The notes beneath the pieces are model-generated. The model made no database searches. It saw nothing but the letters and a program-made list of their open reading frames with translations, and was not told where the DNA came from. DNA of 64,000 bases, taken from the NCBI GenBank assembly GCA_965223435.1, contig CBDCWQ010000018.1, positions 620,001 to 684,000 on the forward strand, read 5' to 3'. Shown piece after piece: positions 26,198-34,786 of this stretch. Position numbers and translations under genes: made by a program. How positions within the stretch are numbered: the first letter of the stretch is position 1; each line of letters starts with the position of its first letter. Source of the stretch: CBDCWQ01 sp965223435 (GTDB lineage Bacteria; Myxococcota; Kuafuiibacteriia; Kuafuiibacteriales; Kuafuiibacteriaceae).

Positions 26198-28268
26198 ACT
26201 TCCCTCGGATGTCGTTCGACGTCGAGCAATCGTCTATGTGCGGCAATCAACCAGTATTCAGGTCAGCGAAAATCTCGAGAGCCAACGTAGGCAGTACGAG
26301 CTGGTCGACTTGGCAAAAAGCTATGGTTTTAAGGACGTTGCTGTCATCGATGCCGATCTCGGTGTCTCTGCCAGCGGCACCGTAGAGCGCCCTGGTTTTC
26401 GAAATTTGGTGGGCCAAATTTGCGAAGGCATCGTCGGCGCAGTGTTCTGCCTCGAAGCTTCGCGTTTGGCTCGCAATGGACGCGATTGGCATCACTTGAT
26501 GGAACTATGTGCGCTCGTTGATGCCCGCGTCATCGATGCCGACGGGGTTTATAATCCAAAGATGCCCAACGATCGGCTGCTCCTCGGACTGAAAGGAACG
26601 ATGAGTGAGTTCGAACTCACGGTGCTCCGACGTCGGCTTCTTGATGCTGCGAGGGCCAAGGCTCGACGCGGTGAACTGCGAATGCCTGTTCCTGTTGGGT
26701 ATCTTTGGCCGCGAGACACTGGTCTGGTTATGGATCCGGATCAAAGAGTGCAGGAGGTCATTCGAACCGTTTTCCGACTGTTTGAGCGTCACGGTAGTGC
26801 GCGACAAGTCTTGCTCCACATGCGCAAGGAGGGGATCGTGTTTCCTCGCCCCGCAGACGCAAAGCAACTCACTCGTTTGACGTGGCGCGCTCCGTGCTAC
26901 CGCAACGTAATCTCGGTGCTCCAGAATCCGTTCTATGCTGGCGCGTATGCGTACGGAAAATCTCAGGTGCAGACCAGAATCGTGGATGGGCAGGTCCGAA
27001 AGTCATACGGACGGGCCCGCTCCCGTGAAGACTGGATCATTATTCGGGACCACCACGAAGGCTACGTTTCCTGGGAGCAGCATGAAGGAATTCAGAAGAG
27101 GCTATCTCAGAACAGTTTTTCGAAGTCTTCCGGTGCCGCAAAATCCGCCCGTGGCGGGTTGGCACTTATGGCCGGTCTCCTTCGCTGCCGCCGCTGCGGT
27201 CGCATGCTCCAGGTCTCCTACGGAGGCAGAGGCATCCCCAAGCCCCGCTACTCATGCCGGCGTGGAAACGAAATGCAGGGACTTAAGCCGTGCATTACAT
27301 TTGGGGCCAGTCGCCCGGATCTCGCAGTGGGATCTGAGATCCTTGCCGTGGTCCAGCCACTCGCGATAGAAGCGGCCATCATGGCCGAGCAGAATGCGGA
27401 GCTCCAAATCCAAGAGAGGCATCGAGCATATGAGCTGGAACGCCAGCAAGCAGAATACGAAGAGAGACTCGCCGCGCGTCGTTATCAATCCGTAGATCCA
27501 GACAATCGACTTGTCGCATCCGAGCTTGAGGCGCGATGGAATACGGCGATCGAAAAACTGCGTTCGTGCGAGGCAAAGATCACCGAGAAGCGTTCTCAAA
27601 CGATAGTGCCACCAAAACGCGAGGAACTCCTAAAGCTCGCCGATGAGCTTCAAAAAGTGTGGACCGCACCAACTACGGAGCAGCGCACTAAACAGAGACT
27701 TATACGAACGCTCATCGAAGAGATCTTAGTAGACGTCGATGACTCCACAAGGGAGATTGTCCTTGTTATTCACTGGCGTGGCGGAAGGCATTCGGAGCTT
27801 CGTGTCCGTAAACCGAAACCGGGAGAGCACACCATGCGAAATTCTCCTGAAGTGGAGGAAACCATTCGGCAGATGGGCACCCGGTGGTCCGATGATCATA
27901 TCGCAGCCACACTGAACCGAATGGGGACGAAGACTCCGTACGGCCACACCTGGAACGCACGAAGGGTATCTCAATTCCGTCGCAGCAAAGGCATTCCAGG
28001 ATACGAATCCGCCATCAAGGACGGAAAATGCCTCACGATGTCAGAAACTGCTGAGAAACTAGGGGTCAGTGCCCATGCGGTCAGAAAGCTTATTCAGGAG
28101 AAAATTCTCCCCGCAAAGCAACACGTCTTCGATGCTCCCTGGCAGATACAGGCAACTGATCTTGAAAAACCCGAGGTACAAGAGGCCCTCAAGAACCGGC
28201 AAAGGCGCGCAGGGCGCCCGTGTCGAATTTCCCGTGACGATCGAACTTTAGAGATTCCAGGTATTTAA
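26184..28268 (+). CDS. Serine recombinase with zinc beta-ribbon
   Basis: The 694-aa product starts MKPRELPSDVVRRRAIVYVRQS; the serine in YVRQST is the predicted nucleophile. The resolvase-type catalytic domain (about 1-150) contains ASRLARNGRDWHHL and a GTMSEFELTVLRRRL helix. A recombinase domain follows, then a zinc ribbon (CRRCGRMLQV, CRRGNEM, C-ITFGAS; about 330-375), a coiled region (about 400-500) and a C-terminal part with two further DNA-binding-like segments (ATLNRMGTKTPYG; TMSETAEKLGVSAHAV). Large serine recombinases integrate DNA by 2-bp staggered cuts. It probably mobilised the element that splits tnpC. The catalytic residues look intact. Confidence 0.9.
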   Translation: MKPRELPSDVVRRRAIVYVRQSTSIQVSENLESQRRQYELVDLAKSYGFKDVAVIDADLGVSASGTVERPGFRNLVGQICEGIVGAVFCLEASRLARNGRDWHHLMELCALVDARVIDADGVYNPKMPNDRLLLGLKGTMSEFELTVLRRRLLDAARAKARRGELRMPVPVGYLWPRDTGLVMDPDQRVQEVIRTVFRLFERHGSARQVLLHMRKEGIVFPRPADAKQLTRLTWRAPCYRNVISVLQNPFYAGAYAYGKSQVQTRIVDGQVRKSYGRARSREDWIIIRDHHEGYVSWEQHEGIQKRLSQNSFSKSSGAAKSARGGLALMAGLLRCRRCGRMLQVSYGGRGIPKPRYSCRRGNEMQGLKPCITFGASRPDLAVGSEILAVVQPLAIEAAIMAEQNAELQIQERHRAYELERQQAEYEERLAARRYQSVDPDNRLVASELEARWNTAIEKLRSCEAKITEKRSQTIVPPKREELLKLADELQKVWTAPTTEQRTKQRLIRTLIEEILVDVDDSTREIVLVIHWRGGRHSELRVRKPKPGEHTMRNSPEVEETIRQMGTRWSDDHIAATLNRMGTKTPYGHTWNARRVSQFRRSKGIPGYESAIKDGKCLTMSETAEKLGVSAHAVRKLIQEKILPAKQHVFDAPWQIQATDLEKPEVQEALKNRQRRAGRPCRISRDDRTLEIPGI

Positions 28269-28282
28269 GGAGGTACCGCATA

Positions 28283-28372
28283 ATGAAACCAAAACGGCAA
28301 TGCGACGGAGTCGTCGTTCTGCCTCCCCGTTATCAATCTCGAGGCGGCCGTCTATCGCAAAGGGAAGCCTGA
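28283..28372 (+). CDS. Fusion ORF: start signals from the recombinase element reading into antisense tnpC
   Basis: An ideal ribosome site AAGGAGGT (28267-28274) overlaps the recombinase stop and is followed 8 bp later by ATG 28283. Only the first three or so codons (MKP) lie in the element; the remaining 26 are antisense tnpC sequence, ending at TGA 28370-28372. The ORF is therefore probably the truncated or hijacked start of a downstream gene rather than a functional protein. Confidence 0.35.
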   Translation: MKPKRQCDGVVVLPPRYQSRGGRLSQREA

Positions 28373-29609
28373 GCTTATCCCACTGATTGATAAAATAGGT
28401 CACCCCTTGCTTCATGGGCTTGAGCAGAGGCATAGGCTTGAGTGCCTCAGCGCGCTCGAGGATTTCCTCCATAATGGGGAGACTCTGGGTGCGCCGTCGC
28501 TCAAGTCGCTGAGGGGCAAGCAAAGCATGTTCTTTGCACTGTGCTTCGATTCGATAGATACGCTGGAAGGCATCGACAAAAGGACGCGCCGCGGTATCTC
28601 CGAATTCGAGTGCTTGAACGAACGGTCGACGTGCGTGCATACAGCATCCCGCGAGCAGTCGTCCAACCTTATCGCCCCTGTTCGCGTCGGCGATCCGTTC
28701 GTAGCCCCGATAGGCATCGCCCTGAAGCATTGCTTTGGAGTCACGAAGCCACTTCTCGGGATGCTCTGCCTCCCACGTGGGCGCGTATTGGTAAGCCACA
28801 TAGGTCAAAGTCTTCGAAAGGTCGCCTCCGGGATCGAAGTACCGCCCCACGAATACCCACATCTTCCCGTTCACCACGCCGCCCTCGACGTCTCGGTCTC
28901 GGACGCGAATCGATGTATCATCGAGATGAATCATATCGGACTTGCGGACGAGCTCGGTGATACGATGACAGAGCGGCTTGAGGATTTCGTGCCCAAAGCT
29001 TTCCCAACGGCTGAGCGTGGAGATTGCGAAATCGCCACCGGCGCGTCTGAAAATCTTCTGCGTACGACGAAGTGGTAGCCCGTCCACCGTCTTGTTTGTT
29101 ATCAGAGCAGCGAGAAGCCTTGGCCCCGGCCAAGCGCCGTCCCGGGCATGGGTTGAGGGCGCTGGAGCTTTTTTCACTTCGCCTTCGCACAACCTGCACG
29201 CGATGGTTTCACGTAGGTATTCGATGACCTCAAACTTCGGTGGTGTATACTCGACAACGAGACTCCGGTTGTGACCAATGGTGCACCGAGACTCACCGCA
29301 CTGAGGGCAGGGCCGGTCATCGTCAGCAACACAGAGCTTCTCGGTGCGTGTGGGCTTGAGGGGGGCGCGCCGCTTCTTCCTTTTTCGTTTCTTTGGCCCG
29401 GGCGTTTCCTTTTCTTCTGGCTCAGGCTCCGGCGTTCGCAAGGCTACAGCTTCGAGCGTGTCGACAAAGAGACTCTGCTGGCCACAAAGCGCCTTCTCCG
29501 AGCGCCGTCCGAACAACTGCTTTTGTAGATGGTGGATCTCGACAGCCTGATCTTCGATGACCTTCTGAGCGGTCTGAAGAACGGCCGCAAGCGCCTCTTT
29601 TGAGGGCAT
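28293..29609 (-). pseudogene. IS66 transposase tnpC, main 5' part (interrupted)
   Basis: 439 residues of IS66 TnpC: the leucine-rich start (IHHLQKQLFGRRSEK), the zinc-finger CPQCGESRC, DDTSIRVRDRDVEGG and MLQGDAYRGYERI with catalytic Asp residues, and RLEIDNGEAERRLRRIAV at the break. Beyond 28293 the frame runs into element sequence and stops at 28248. The missing tail is at 25439-25687. The element therefore cannot supply its own full transposase. Confidence 0.92.
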
Positions 29610-29741
29610 TTCGCCGTCCTTGTTCGAAAGGACTTCGATGAGGTCCGTGAAGTTGACCAGCTCGGTAGTCGTCTTCTTGATACGCGTCTTCGAGATGAAT
29701 TGGAGTTACAAGCTCAAAGCTTACGAGGCAAGCAGAAAACG

Positions 29742-30110
29742 CTAAGTTTGTAAAAGCTTCAGCGTCGGCGATGTTTGTGTTCTCCATCCTCGTTTCATCG
29801 ACGAAAGGTCGATGTCATCTAAAAAACGAAGCATCGATTTCGTGTCCATTTCCCAACAGAACCGACCATCTTCGAACCGGGGACGACGAAATCGTCCTCG
29901 GTCGAGTCGCTTCGCAAGAATGCACCAGCCGTGCGGATCATGAAAGAGCACGCGCACTTGGTTGCATCGCTTGTTAAGGAACACAAACAGGCCTCCGTGG
30001 CGCGGATCAATCTTTAAGTCTTGAAGCGCAGTTGCTGCCAGTCCGTCGAAAGAACGACGAAGATCAACCGGCTCGACTGCGAAAAAGACCCGAGTACCGG
30101 AAGGGATCAA
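29742..30110 (-). CDS. IS66 family accessory protein TnpB (Orf2-like)
   Basis: 122 aa with the family signature: MIPSGTRVFFAVEPVDLRRS, FDGLAA, GGLFVFLNKR and VRVLFHDPHGWCILAKRLDRGRF. TnpB is required with TnpA and TnpC for transposition of many IS66 members; its mechanism is unknown. It overlaps tnpA by 4 bp (ATGA). Length and motifs are complete. Confidence 0.92.
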   Translation of the reverse strand: MIPSGTRVFFAVEPVDLRRSFDGLAATALQDLKIDPRHGGLFVFLNKRCNQVRVLFHDPHGWCILAKRLDRGRFRRPRFEDGRFCWEMDTKSMLRFLDDIDLSSMKRGWRTQTSPTLKLLQT

Positions 30111-30442
30111 CGGTCGCCACCCATAAGTATATCAAGGATCTCCCCCACAACCCCCGGCTGACTCGGAAAGCGAACGAAGGCATCTCCAATCAAGACCTCG
30201 ACGGATTCCTCAAAACCGAGGCTGTCAGATTCTCTCCTCTTGTTACGGGACGGTACTGTGACTTCAATGAAGCTCGGCGAGACCCCGACCTGCTTCGTCC
30301 AGTACACCAGCTTCGGTTTCGACACACCTCGAACTCGACAAAATTCTCCCTTGCTCAACCCGCTTCTTCGCCATTCAGAAACAAGCGCCTTGCCATCCGC
30401 CTTTGTGAAGTAGGATTCGCTCATGTCCCGAGCATGCTGCAT
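30107..30442 (-). CDS. IS66 family accessory protein TnpA (HTH)
   Basis: 111 aa with the TnpA-type helix-turn-helix LVSEWRRSGLSKGEFCRVRG and the short WTKQVG that follows. An internal ATG at 30424 (MSESYFTKADG) is an equally good start. It is the first gene of the minus-strand tnpABC operon and begins about 40 bp inside the right end of the IS. Confidence 0.85.
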   Translation of the reverse strand: MQHARDMSESYFTKADGKALVSEWRRSGLSKGEFCRVRGVSKPKLVYWTKQVGVSPSFIEVTVPSRNKRRESDSLGFEESVEVLIGDAFVRFPSQPGVVGEILDILMGGDR

Positions 30443-30481
30443 GCGATCACGCTCGCCTAGGCGCCCCAGAAAGAACAGTTA

Positions 30482-30489
30482 CCGTTTCA
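30482..30489. repeat. Target-site duplication, right of the IS66 element
   Basis: CGTTTCAC, identical to 25368-25375. Confidence 0.9.
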
Positions 30490-30529
30490 CAGCGCATTAA
30501 TTTTTTCATGCGCTCGAACGAGAAACCTC

Positions 30530-32005
30530 ATGCGAGATTCCACTTCTAAAACCGCCTCTATCCGAGTCCGTTGGGCCCGTTTGCGATTTGCGATCATCGG
30601 CCCTCTTTTGGCGGCGCCGCCCAAGTCGGGTGCGCTCAAAAGCACCCTAAAAGCACTCTCTGAGAAAACGTGGCGTCATCCCGTGACCGGAGACCCAATT
30701 CAATTTGGGGTGTCGACCCTCGAGCGGTGGTTTTATCAGGCGCGCCGCGAAGCCAACGACCCGATCCAGGCATTGGCGCGAAAAATCCACAAAAACGCGG
30801 GGCACCCCCCTTCCATCAATGAAGTCCTCCAAAAAGTGATGCACGACCAATATCGTGACCATCCAACCTGGAGCTACCAGCTTCACTACGACAATTTCCT
30901 GGCCCTCGAAAAAAAGGACGCGTCGCTTGGTGTCCCGTCCTATCCCACGGTCCGCCGATACATGAAGGCTCAAGGCCTTCACAAACGAAAAAGAACAAAA
31001 GGCAAAGGACGAAAGGAAAGTGAAGCGTTTGAAGCGCGCGAAAAGCGCAGCTTCGAAGTCTACTATGTACACGCCCTATGGCACAGTGACTTTCACGAAG
31101 CCAAACGCAAAGTGCTGACGTCCGAAGGCGTCTGGGAAAAACCGGTCCTCTTTGGCATGCTGGATGACCGGTCTCGGCTTTGTTGTCATCTTCAATGGTA
31201 CACAGCGGAAAATGCGCAATGTTTCGTCCACGGCTTGTCACAGGCGTTTTTGAAAAGGGGGCTGCCTCGCAAGCTTTTAACAGACAACGGGAAAGCGATG
31301 TTGGCCAAGGAAGTCGAAGAGGGACTTTCGCGGCTCAGTGTTCTTCACGACACCACGCTACCGTATACCCCTGAACAGAACGCCAAGCAGGAAGTCTTTT
31401 GGGCCCAAATCGAGGGTCGACTCATGCCGATGCTCGAAAAGAAAAAGGCGCTCACCTTAGCCCTTTTGAATCGCGCCACCCAGGCCTGGGTCGAACTGGA
31501 ATACAATCGAAAAAAGCATTCAGAAATTGGCGAGGCGCCCACCGCGTGCCTCCTTCGAGAGAAAAGTGTGGGCCGTCCGCCCCCTGAATCGGAACATTTA
31601 AAACGCGTTTTCCGAATGGAGACCTTGAGAAAGCAGAGAACATCGGACGGAACCATCTCCGTAGAAGGTAAACGATTCGAGATCCCCACCCCCTACCGTA
31701 GCTTGATGCGACCCACGATACGGTACGCGCGATGGGATCTATCTCACGTCGCATTGGTCGACCCGCGGACCGGACAATTTCTCACCCACCTCTTGCCGCT
31801 GGATAAACAGAAAAATGCAGACCGAAAACGACGCCTTCTGGGAGCACCCCATTCAGAAGAGCACCGCTCAGTCGAGGTTGAGAACTTGAAGGAAGACTCC
31901 GACGGACACATCGCCCCGCATCTCAAACAACTCATGGAGGATTACGAACGAAGTGGTTTGCCGCCCGCTTACATCCCCCTTTTAGACAAGGAGAACGAAA
32001 CGTGA
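30530..32005 (+). CDS. DDE-type integrase/transposase of the outer transposon
   Basis: 491 aa of the Mu/Tn552-like integrase type. An N-terminal HTH region (SKTASIRVRWARLRF; VSTLERWFYQARR) is followed by the RNase-H-fold core: WHSDFHEA supplies the first Asp, LLTDNGKAM the second, and QNAKQEVFWAQIEGRL the catalytic Glu. A C-terminal beta-barrel-like domain ends the protein. The start ATG 30530 lies about 40 bp beyond the IS66 insertion, so the promoter region may have been displaced. It overlaps the ATPase gene by 4 bp. Works with that ATPase for target selection in related transposons. Confidence 0.88.
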   Translation: MRDSTSKTASIRVRWARLRFAIIGPLLAAPPKSGALKSTLKALSEKTWRHPVTGDPIQFGVSTLERWFYQARREANDPIQALARKIHKNAGHPPSINEVLQKVMHDQYRDHPTWSYQLHYDNFLALEKKDASLGVPSYPTVRRYMKAQGLHKRKRTKGKGRKESEAFEAREKRSFEVYYVHALWHSDFHEAKRKVLTSEGVWEKPVLFGMLDDRSRLCCHLQWYTAENAQCFVHGLSQAFLKRGLPRKLLTDNGKAMLAKEVEEGLSRLSVLHDTTLPYTPEQNAKQEVFWAQIEGRLMPMLEKKKALTLALLNRATQAWVELEYNRKKHSEIGEAPTACLLREKSVGRPPPESEHLKRVFRMETLRKQRTSDGTISVEGKRFEIPTPYRSLMRPTIRYARWDLSHVALVDPRTGQFLTHLLPLDKQKNADRKRRLLGAPHSEEHRSVEVENLKEDSDGHIAPHLKQLMEDYERSGLPPAYIPLLDKENET

Positions 32006-32838
32006 ATCAAAAACTCTTATCTCTTTTTGGGCTTAAATTTTATCCTTTCCGGCCGGATGTGCCCATCGAGGCGCTTTACCCGGCGCCCGACCTGGATGCT
32101 TTTTTTCGGCGGATTGAATTTACACTCACCGATGGCGGCTTTGCCATGGTCACCGGAGACCCCGGCACCGGAAAGTCTGTCGCCCTCAGGCAACTCAGTC
32201 ACCGTCTCAAGCAAAGGCGAGATGTCATGGTTGGAACCGTTGATCATCCCCAAAGCCGGGTGAGCGATTTTTACCGGGAACTCGGCGACCTTTTCGGGGT
32301 GCCCTTAAAAAACAACAATCGGTGGGAAGGCTTCAAGGGCTTACGGGCCAAATGGAGTGAGCACATTGTGGCCTCCCTTCAAAGGCCTGTCTTGATCATT
32401 GATGAAGCGCAAGAGGTCCTTTCCGCCGTCCTCAATGAGCTGCGTATTCTCTCCAGCAAAGAATTTGATTCTCGGTCTCTCCTCTGTGTCGTCTTCGCCG
32501 GGGATAGCCGATTCCCCGAAAGGCTTCGCCATCCGGATTTAAGGCCGCTCGAAAGTCGTATCCGCAGACGACTTTGCCTGGAGTATGCGCCACGAAAGGA
32601 ATTGTCCGCTTGTTTGGATCACCTCGTGGATGTTGCGGGGAACCCTGCCCTGATGAGCTCGGAGCTCAAAACCACCCTCGCGGAACACGCGGCAGGAAAT
32701 TATCGGATCATGATGAATCTCGCCGATGAACTTTTGGCCGTTGGCGCTGACCGGGAGCTCACCCAACTCGACGAAAAACTCTTCTTTGAGATATTTCAGC
32801 CCCCGCAAGCGAAAAAAGCTGCAAAGCAAAGGCGATAA
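32002..32838 (+). CDS. ExeA/TniB-like AAA ATPase of the outer transposon
   Basis: 278 aa starting with an FGLKFYPFRPD segment typical of ExeA-like transposition ATPases. Walker A is TGDPGTGKSVALRQL (about residue 52) and Walker B VLIIDEAQEV (about residue 130). A sensor-like arginine segment (LESRIRRRLCLEY) follows. In related elements the ATPase activates the integrase and chooses targets. It overlaps the integrase gene by 4 bp. Confidence 0.9.
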   Translation: MNQKLLSLFGLKFYPFRPDVPIEALYPAPDLDAFFRRIEFTLTDGGFAMVTGDPGTGKSVALRQLSHRLKQRRDVMVGTVDHPQSRVSDFYRELGDLFGVPLKNNNRWEGFKGLRAKWSEHIVASLQRPVLIIDEAQEVLSAVLNELRILSSKEFDSRSLLCVVFAGDSRFPERLRHPDLRPLESRIRRRLCLEYAPRKELSACLDHLVDVAGNPALMSSELKTTLAEHAAGNYRIMMNLADELLAVGADRELTQLDEKLFFEIFQPPQAKKAAKQRR

Positions 32839-32872
32839 ACATCGTCCTGTGTCCGTTTGCCTTTCCTCAAAA

Positions 32873-32972
32873 CTCTGCCTCCCGGCTGGTCCGCCTAAAG
32901 CCGTACTTCTCCTAGGGGCTGACCCCCAACGGATATTTCTGAGATCATCAGCGGGCCAGCCGGGAGGCAGAG
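32873..32972. repeat. 22-bp inverted repeat after the transposon ATPase gene
   Basis: Arms CTCTGCCTCCCGGCTGGTCC-GC (32873-32894) and its reverse complement with one mismatch (32951-32972) are separated by 56 bp. It sits 35 bp after the ATPase stop and inside the right transposon end. A transcription terminator, recombination site or small MITE-like insertion are possible; there is no T-run after the right arm. Confidence 0.6.
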
Positions 32973-33036
32973 TCGCCAAGCGCCCTCAGCATCGAAATGG
33001 ACTCGCGCGTGCATGCGCGCGGCTGTTGCTGCGGCC

Positions 33037-33056
33037 CTCAAAATTCGTGATCAGAA
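33037..33056 (-). repeat. Right terminal inverted repeat of the DDE/AAA+ transposon
   Basis: Complement of 24621-24640 with one mismatch. A related copy (ATTTTCGTGACCG, about 33064-33076) lies just outside and may be a second end-binding site. Confidence 0.75.
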
Positions 33057-33316
33057 CACCATCAATTTTCGTGACCGTGCTTAAATGAGTGGAAGGTCTA
33101 GGGATGAGTATTCATCGAGTCTAAGCGTTTCGACGGATCTCATTGTACACCGATTGGGTTGTGGTGCCCTTCTGGTCGGGTCCCTGCTCTAGGGCACATT
33201 TCATAGCTCCTTGGGCTCAGATGAATCAGTGATGGTGAGCGGCAACAAACTGTCGCGCAAGATTTGTAGATACAGTTGTGCATGAGGCGCGGCTAAATCC
33301 CGTGAAGTGGTTCGTT

Positions 33317-34786
33317 ATGAATAGGAATTTCCGTCTCTATTGTTCGCAAACCGTTGCTTGTTGGCTGTCAGTCTTGGCTCTCGCCAGTTCGTGTTCAGGG
33401 CCTGGTTCTTCCGAGGAGGACGCACTTCCGGTCACGTTTCGTGTTCGCGGGAGCGTACAGAAAGGGCCCTTTGTTGCGGGCTCGGTGGTTCGTGTCGTTT
33501 ATTTGAGGGCCGAAAGCGAGGCCTCTCCTGAGGCCTTTGAAACGGTGACAACCAGCGAAGTGGGGGATTTCTCACTCGAACTGCCGGCCTCGGGAACATT
33601 GTTGTTAACCGCAACGGGACGCTTCTATGACGAGACGCTGGGCCGTCTGTCCGATGGGCCCATAACCCTTCGCGCGTACCGAGAGCTGTCAGAGACGGAG
33701 ACGTCGGTGCATGTGAACGTCGTCACCGACCTGACCTTCGACCGCGTTTCGCGCCTGACCTCGAAGGGGTTGGGCTTCGCAGCGGCCACAAGGCAGGCCG
33801 AACGCGAACTTGTTCATGCTCTCGGACTGGGGGGCCAGGACTTCGTGCCTCGCGTCCTTGGGACCCAAATGAATATTCTCGGCGGGCCCACTGAAGAGAA
33901 CGCCTATCTCCTGGCCTTGGACGCGGTGTTGACCAAGGCTGCAGCGCTTCGAAACGCTTCGGGAAACGAAGCACTTCAGGGGATGATGAGGGACATCGCA
34001 GCCGACTTGAGTGACGATAGTGCACTGGATGACAAATGGAAAACAGAGCTCAAGAACGCGGCGGGTCAGGTCGATGCCCACCAGGTGACCCCAGATCTGG
34101 CCGCCTATCTGAAGCGTTTGGGGGTGTCGGTGGGTCTACCGCATTTGGACCACGTGTTGAATCCAAACCGTGGCCACGCAAAGACCGAGACTCACGGCTG
34201 CCTGCTTTCCTACATTGACCCTAAGCTATGTGAACAGGCCACTGCGAATGGGAAGACCCTGGATTCCGACGTTGCCCAGCAGCTTCGTGCCTTTGACAAG
34301 AAGGTTTTGACGCAACTGCAGGCCTTTGAAAAGGAGATCGAACCCTATCCACAGGCCGATGCGCTCCAAGTCGATGTATGGGGCCCCTATCCAAGAGGCG
34401 TGGCGTTCATCGCAGATCCGGACGCCTACCAGGTGCGGGTCATCTCAACCACGGATGTCGACTACCCGGTTTTATTTCCGTACACCTGTCGTGATGACGT
34501 CATACGTCATTGGCGCTCAGTTCCAGTCAATCTCACAAACATGATGTTCGTGGCCACAGAGTTGGTCGTTGGCCGAAGCTTCTTCGGAAAGAAGAAAACG
34601 CGGCTTCAATATCAAGGCGTCGTCACCCTGGACCTCCCCGACGGTCGCCGCCTTGATCACCGTCAATACAAAGTCGTCATCTTTACGCACCGGGGGTGCG
34701 GTGGAACGTTTGGTGGCCGAAGCGCCCGTCAATGCGGACGGAAGTTATCGAGCGCTGCCCGCACTCCCTACTCTTGCTGGGCTTAG
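33317..34786 (+). CDS. Lipoprotein with VQKGPF-type domain: 5' part of a broken giant-family gene
   Basis: The 489-aa frame from ATG 33317 starts with a lipoprotein signal peptide (lipobox LASSC). The next domain, GSVQKGPFVAGSVVRV through ITLRAYRELSETETSVHVNV, is a beta-sandwich/helical module common in secreted lipoproteins of Bacteroidetes and deltaproteobacteria. After about residue 460 the reading frame turns into nonsense (CGGTFGGRSARQCGRK), and the natural continuation (GGAVERLVAEAPVNADGSY) is one frame away; a G-run at about 34690-34697 is the likely slip. I treat the intact lipoprotein part as the 5' portion of a pseudogene that ends at 36585. Confidence 0.6.
   Translation: MNRNFRLYCSQTVACWLSVLALASSCSGPGSSEEDALPVTFRVRGSVQKGPFVAGSVVRVVYLRAESEASPEAFETVTTSEVGDFSLELPASGTLLLTATGRFYDETLGRLSDGPITLRAYRELSETETSVHVNVVTDLTFDRVSRLTSKGLGFAAATRQAERELVHALGLGGQDFVPRVLGTQMNILGGPTEENAYLLALDAVLTKAAALRNASGNEALQGMMRDIAADLSDDSALDDKWKTELKNAAGQVDAHQVTPDLAAYLKRLGVSVGLPHLDHVLNPNRGHAKTETHGCLLSYIDPKLCEQATANGKTLDSDVAQQLRAFDKKVLTQLQAFEKEIEPYPQADALQVDVWGPYPRGVAFIADPDAYQVRVISTTDVDYPVLFPYTCRDDVIRHWRSVPVNLTNMMFVATELVVGRSFFGKKKTRLQYQGVVTLDLPDGRRLDHRQYKVVIFTHRGCGGTFGGRSARQCGRKLSSAARTPYSCWA

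Larger units (their letters stand above)
25688..28292 (+). mobile_element. Serine-recombinase element inserted in IS66 tnpC
   Basis: The interval is what remains once the two tnpC fragments are joined, so both ends are fixed to within a few bases by the broken protein sequence. It encodes, on the + strand, a DUF5372-like small protein, a 62-aa protein and a 694-aa serine recombinase in overlapping order. No clear terminal repeats or target duplication are visible, as expected for site-specific serine recombination with a 2-bp core. At the right edge a strong ribosome site and ATG face outwards into the disrupted gene. Confidence 0.8.
25376..30481. mobile_element. IS66-family insertion sequence (itself interrupted)
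   Basis: Ends are GTAACTGTTCATTTTGGGGCG at the left (25376) and its imperfect reverse complement, CGCCCCAGAAAGAACAGTTAC, at the right (to 30481). GTAA...TTAC ends and an exact 8-bp duplication CGTTTCAC (25368-25375 and 30482-30489) are IS66 hallmarks. It carries tnpA, tnpB and tnpC on the minus strand. Removing the inserted serine-recombinase element (about 25688-28292) leaves about 2.5 kb, the normal size. It landed between the accessory and integrase genes of the DDE transposon. Confidence 0.92.
24601..33080. mobile_element. DDE/AAA+ transposon interrupted by an IS66 element (outermost layer of a nest)
   Basis: A 20-bp inverted repeat with one mismatch lies at 24621-24640 (TTCTGATCACGAAATTTGAG) and 33037-33056 (CTCAAAATTCGTGATCAGAA). 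It brackets a zinc-ribbon accessory gene (24727-25305), a DDE transposase gene (30530-32005) and an ExeA-like ATPase gene (32002-32838), all on the + strand. This is the gene set of transposons using a Tn552/Tn7-like integrase plus ATPase. A related TTTTCGTGACCG copy just outside the right repeat suggests a second transposase-binding site, so the true ends are uncertain by about 30 bp. No target duplication was found. Without the IS66 insertion the element would be about 3.4 kb. Confidence 0.75.

Noticed and set aside
28407..29078. 223-aa + strand ORF opposite IS66 tnpC
   Set aside because: It is the antisense shadow of a clearly coding IS66 transposase.
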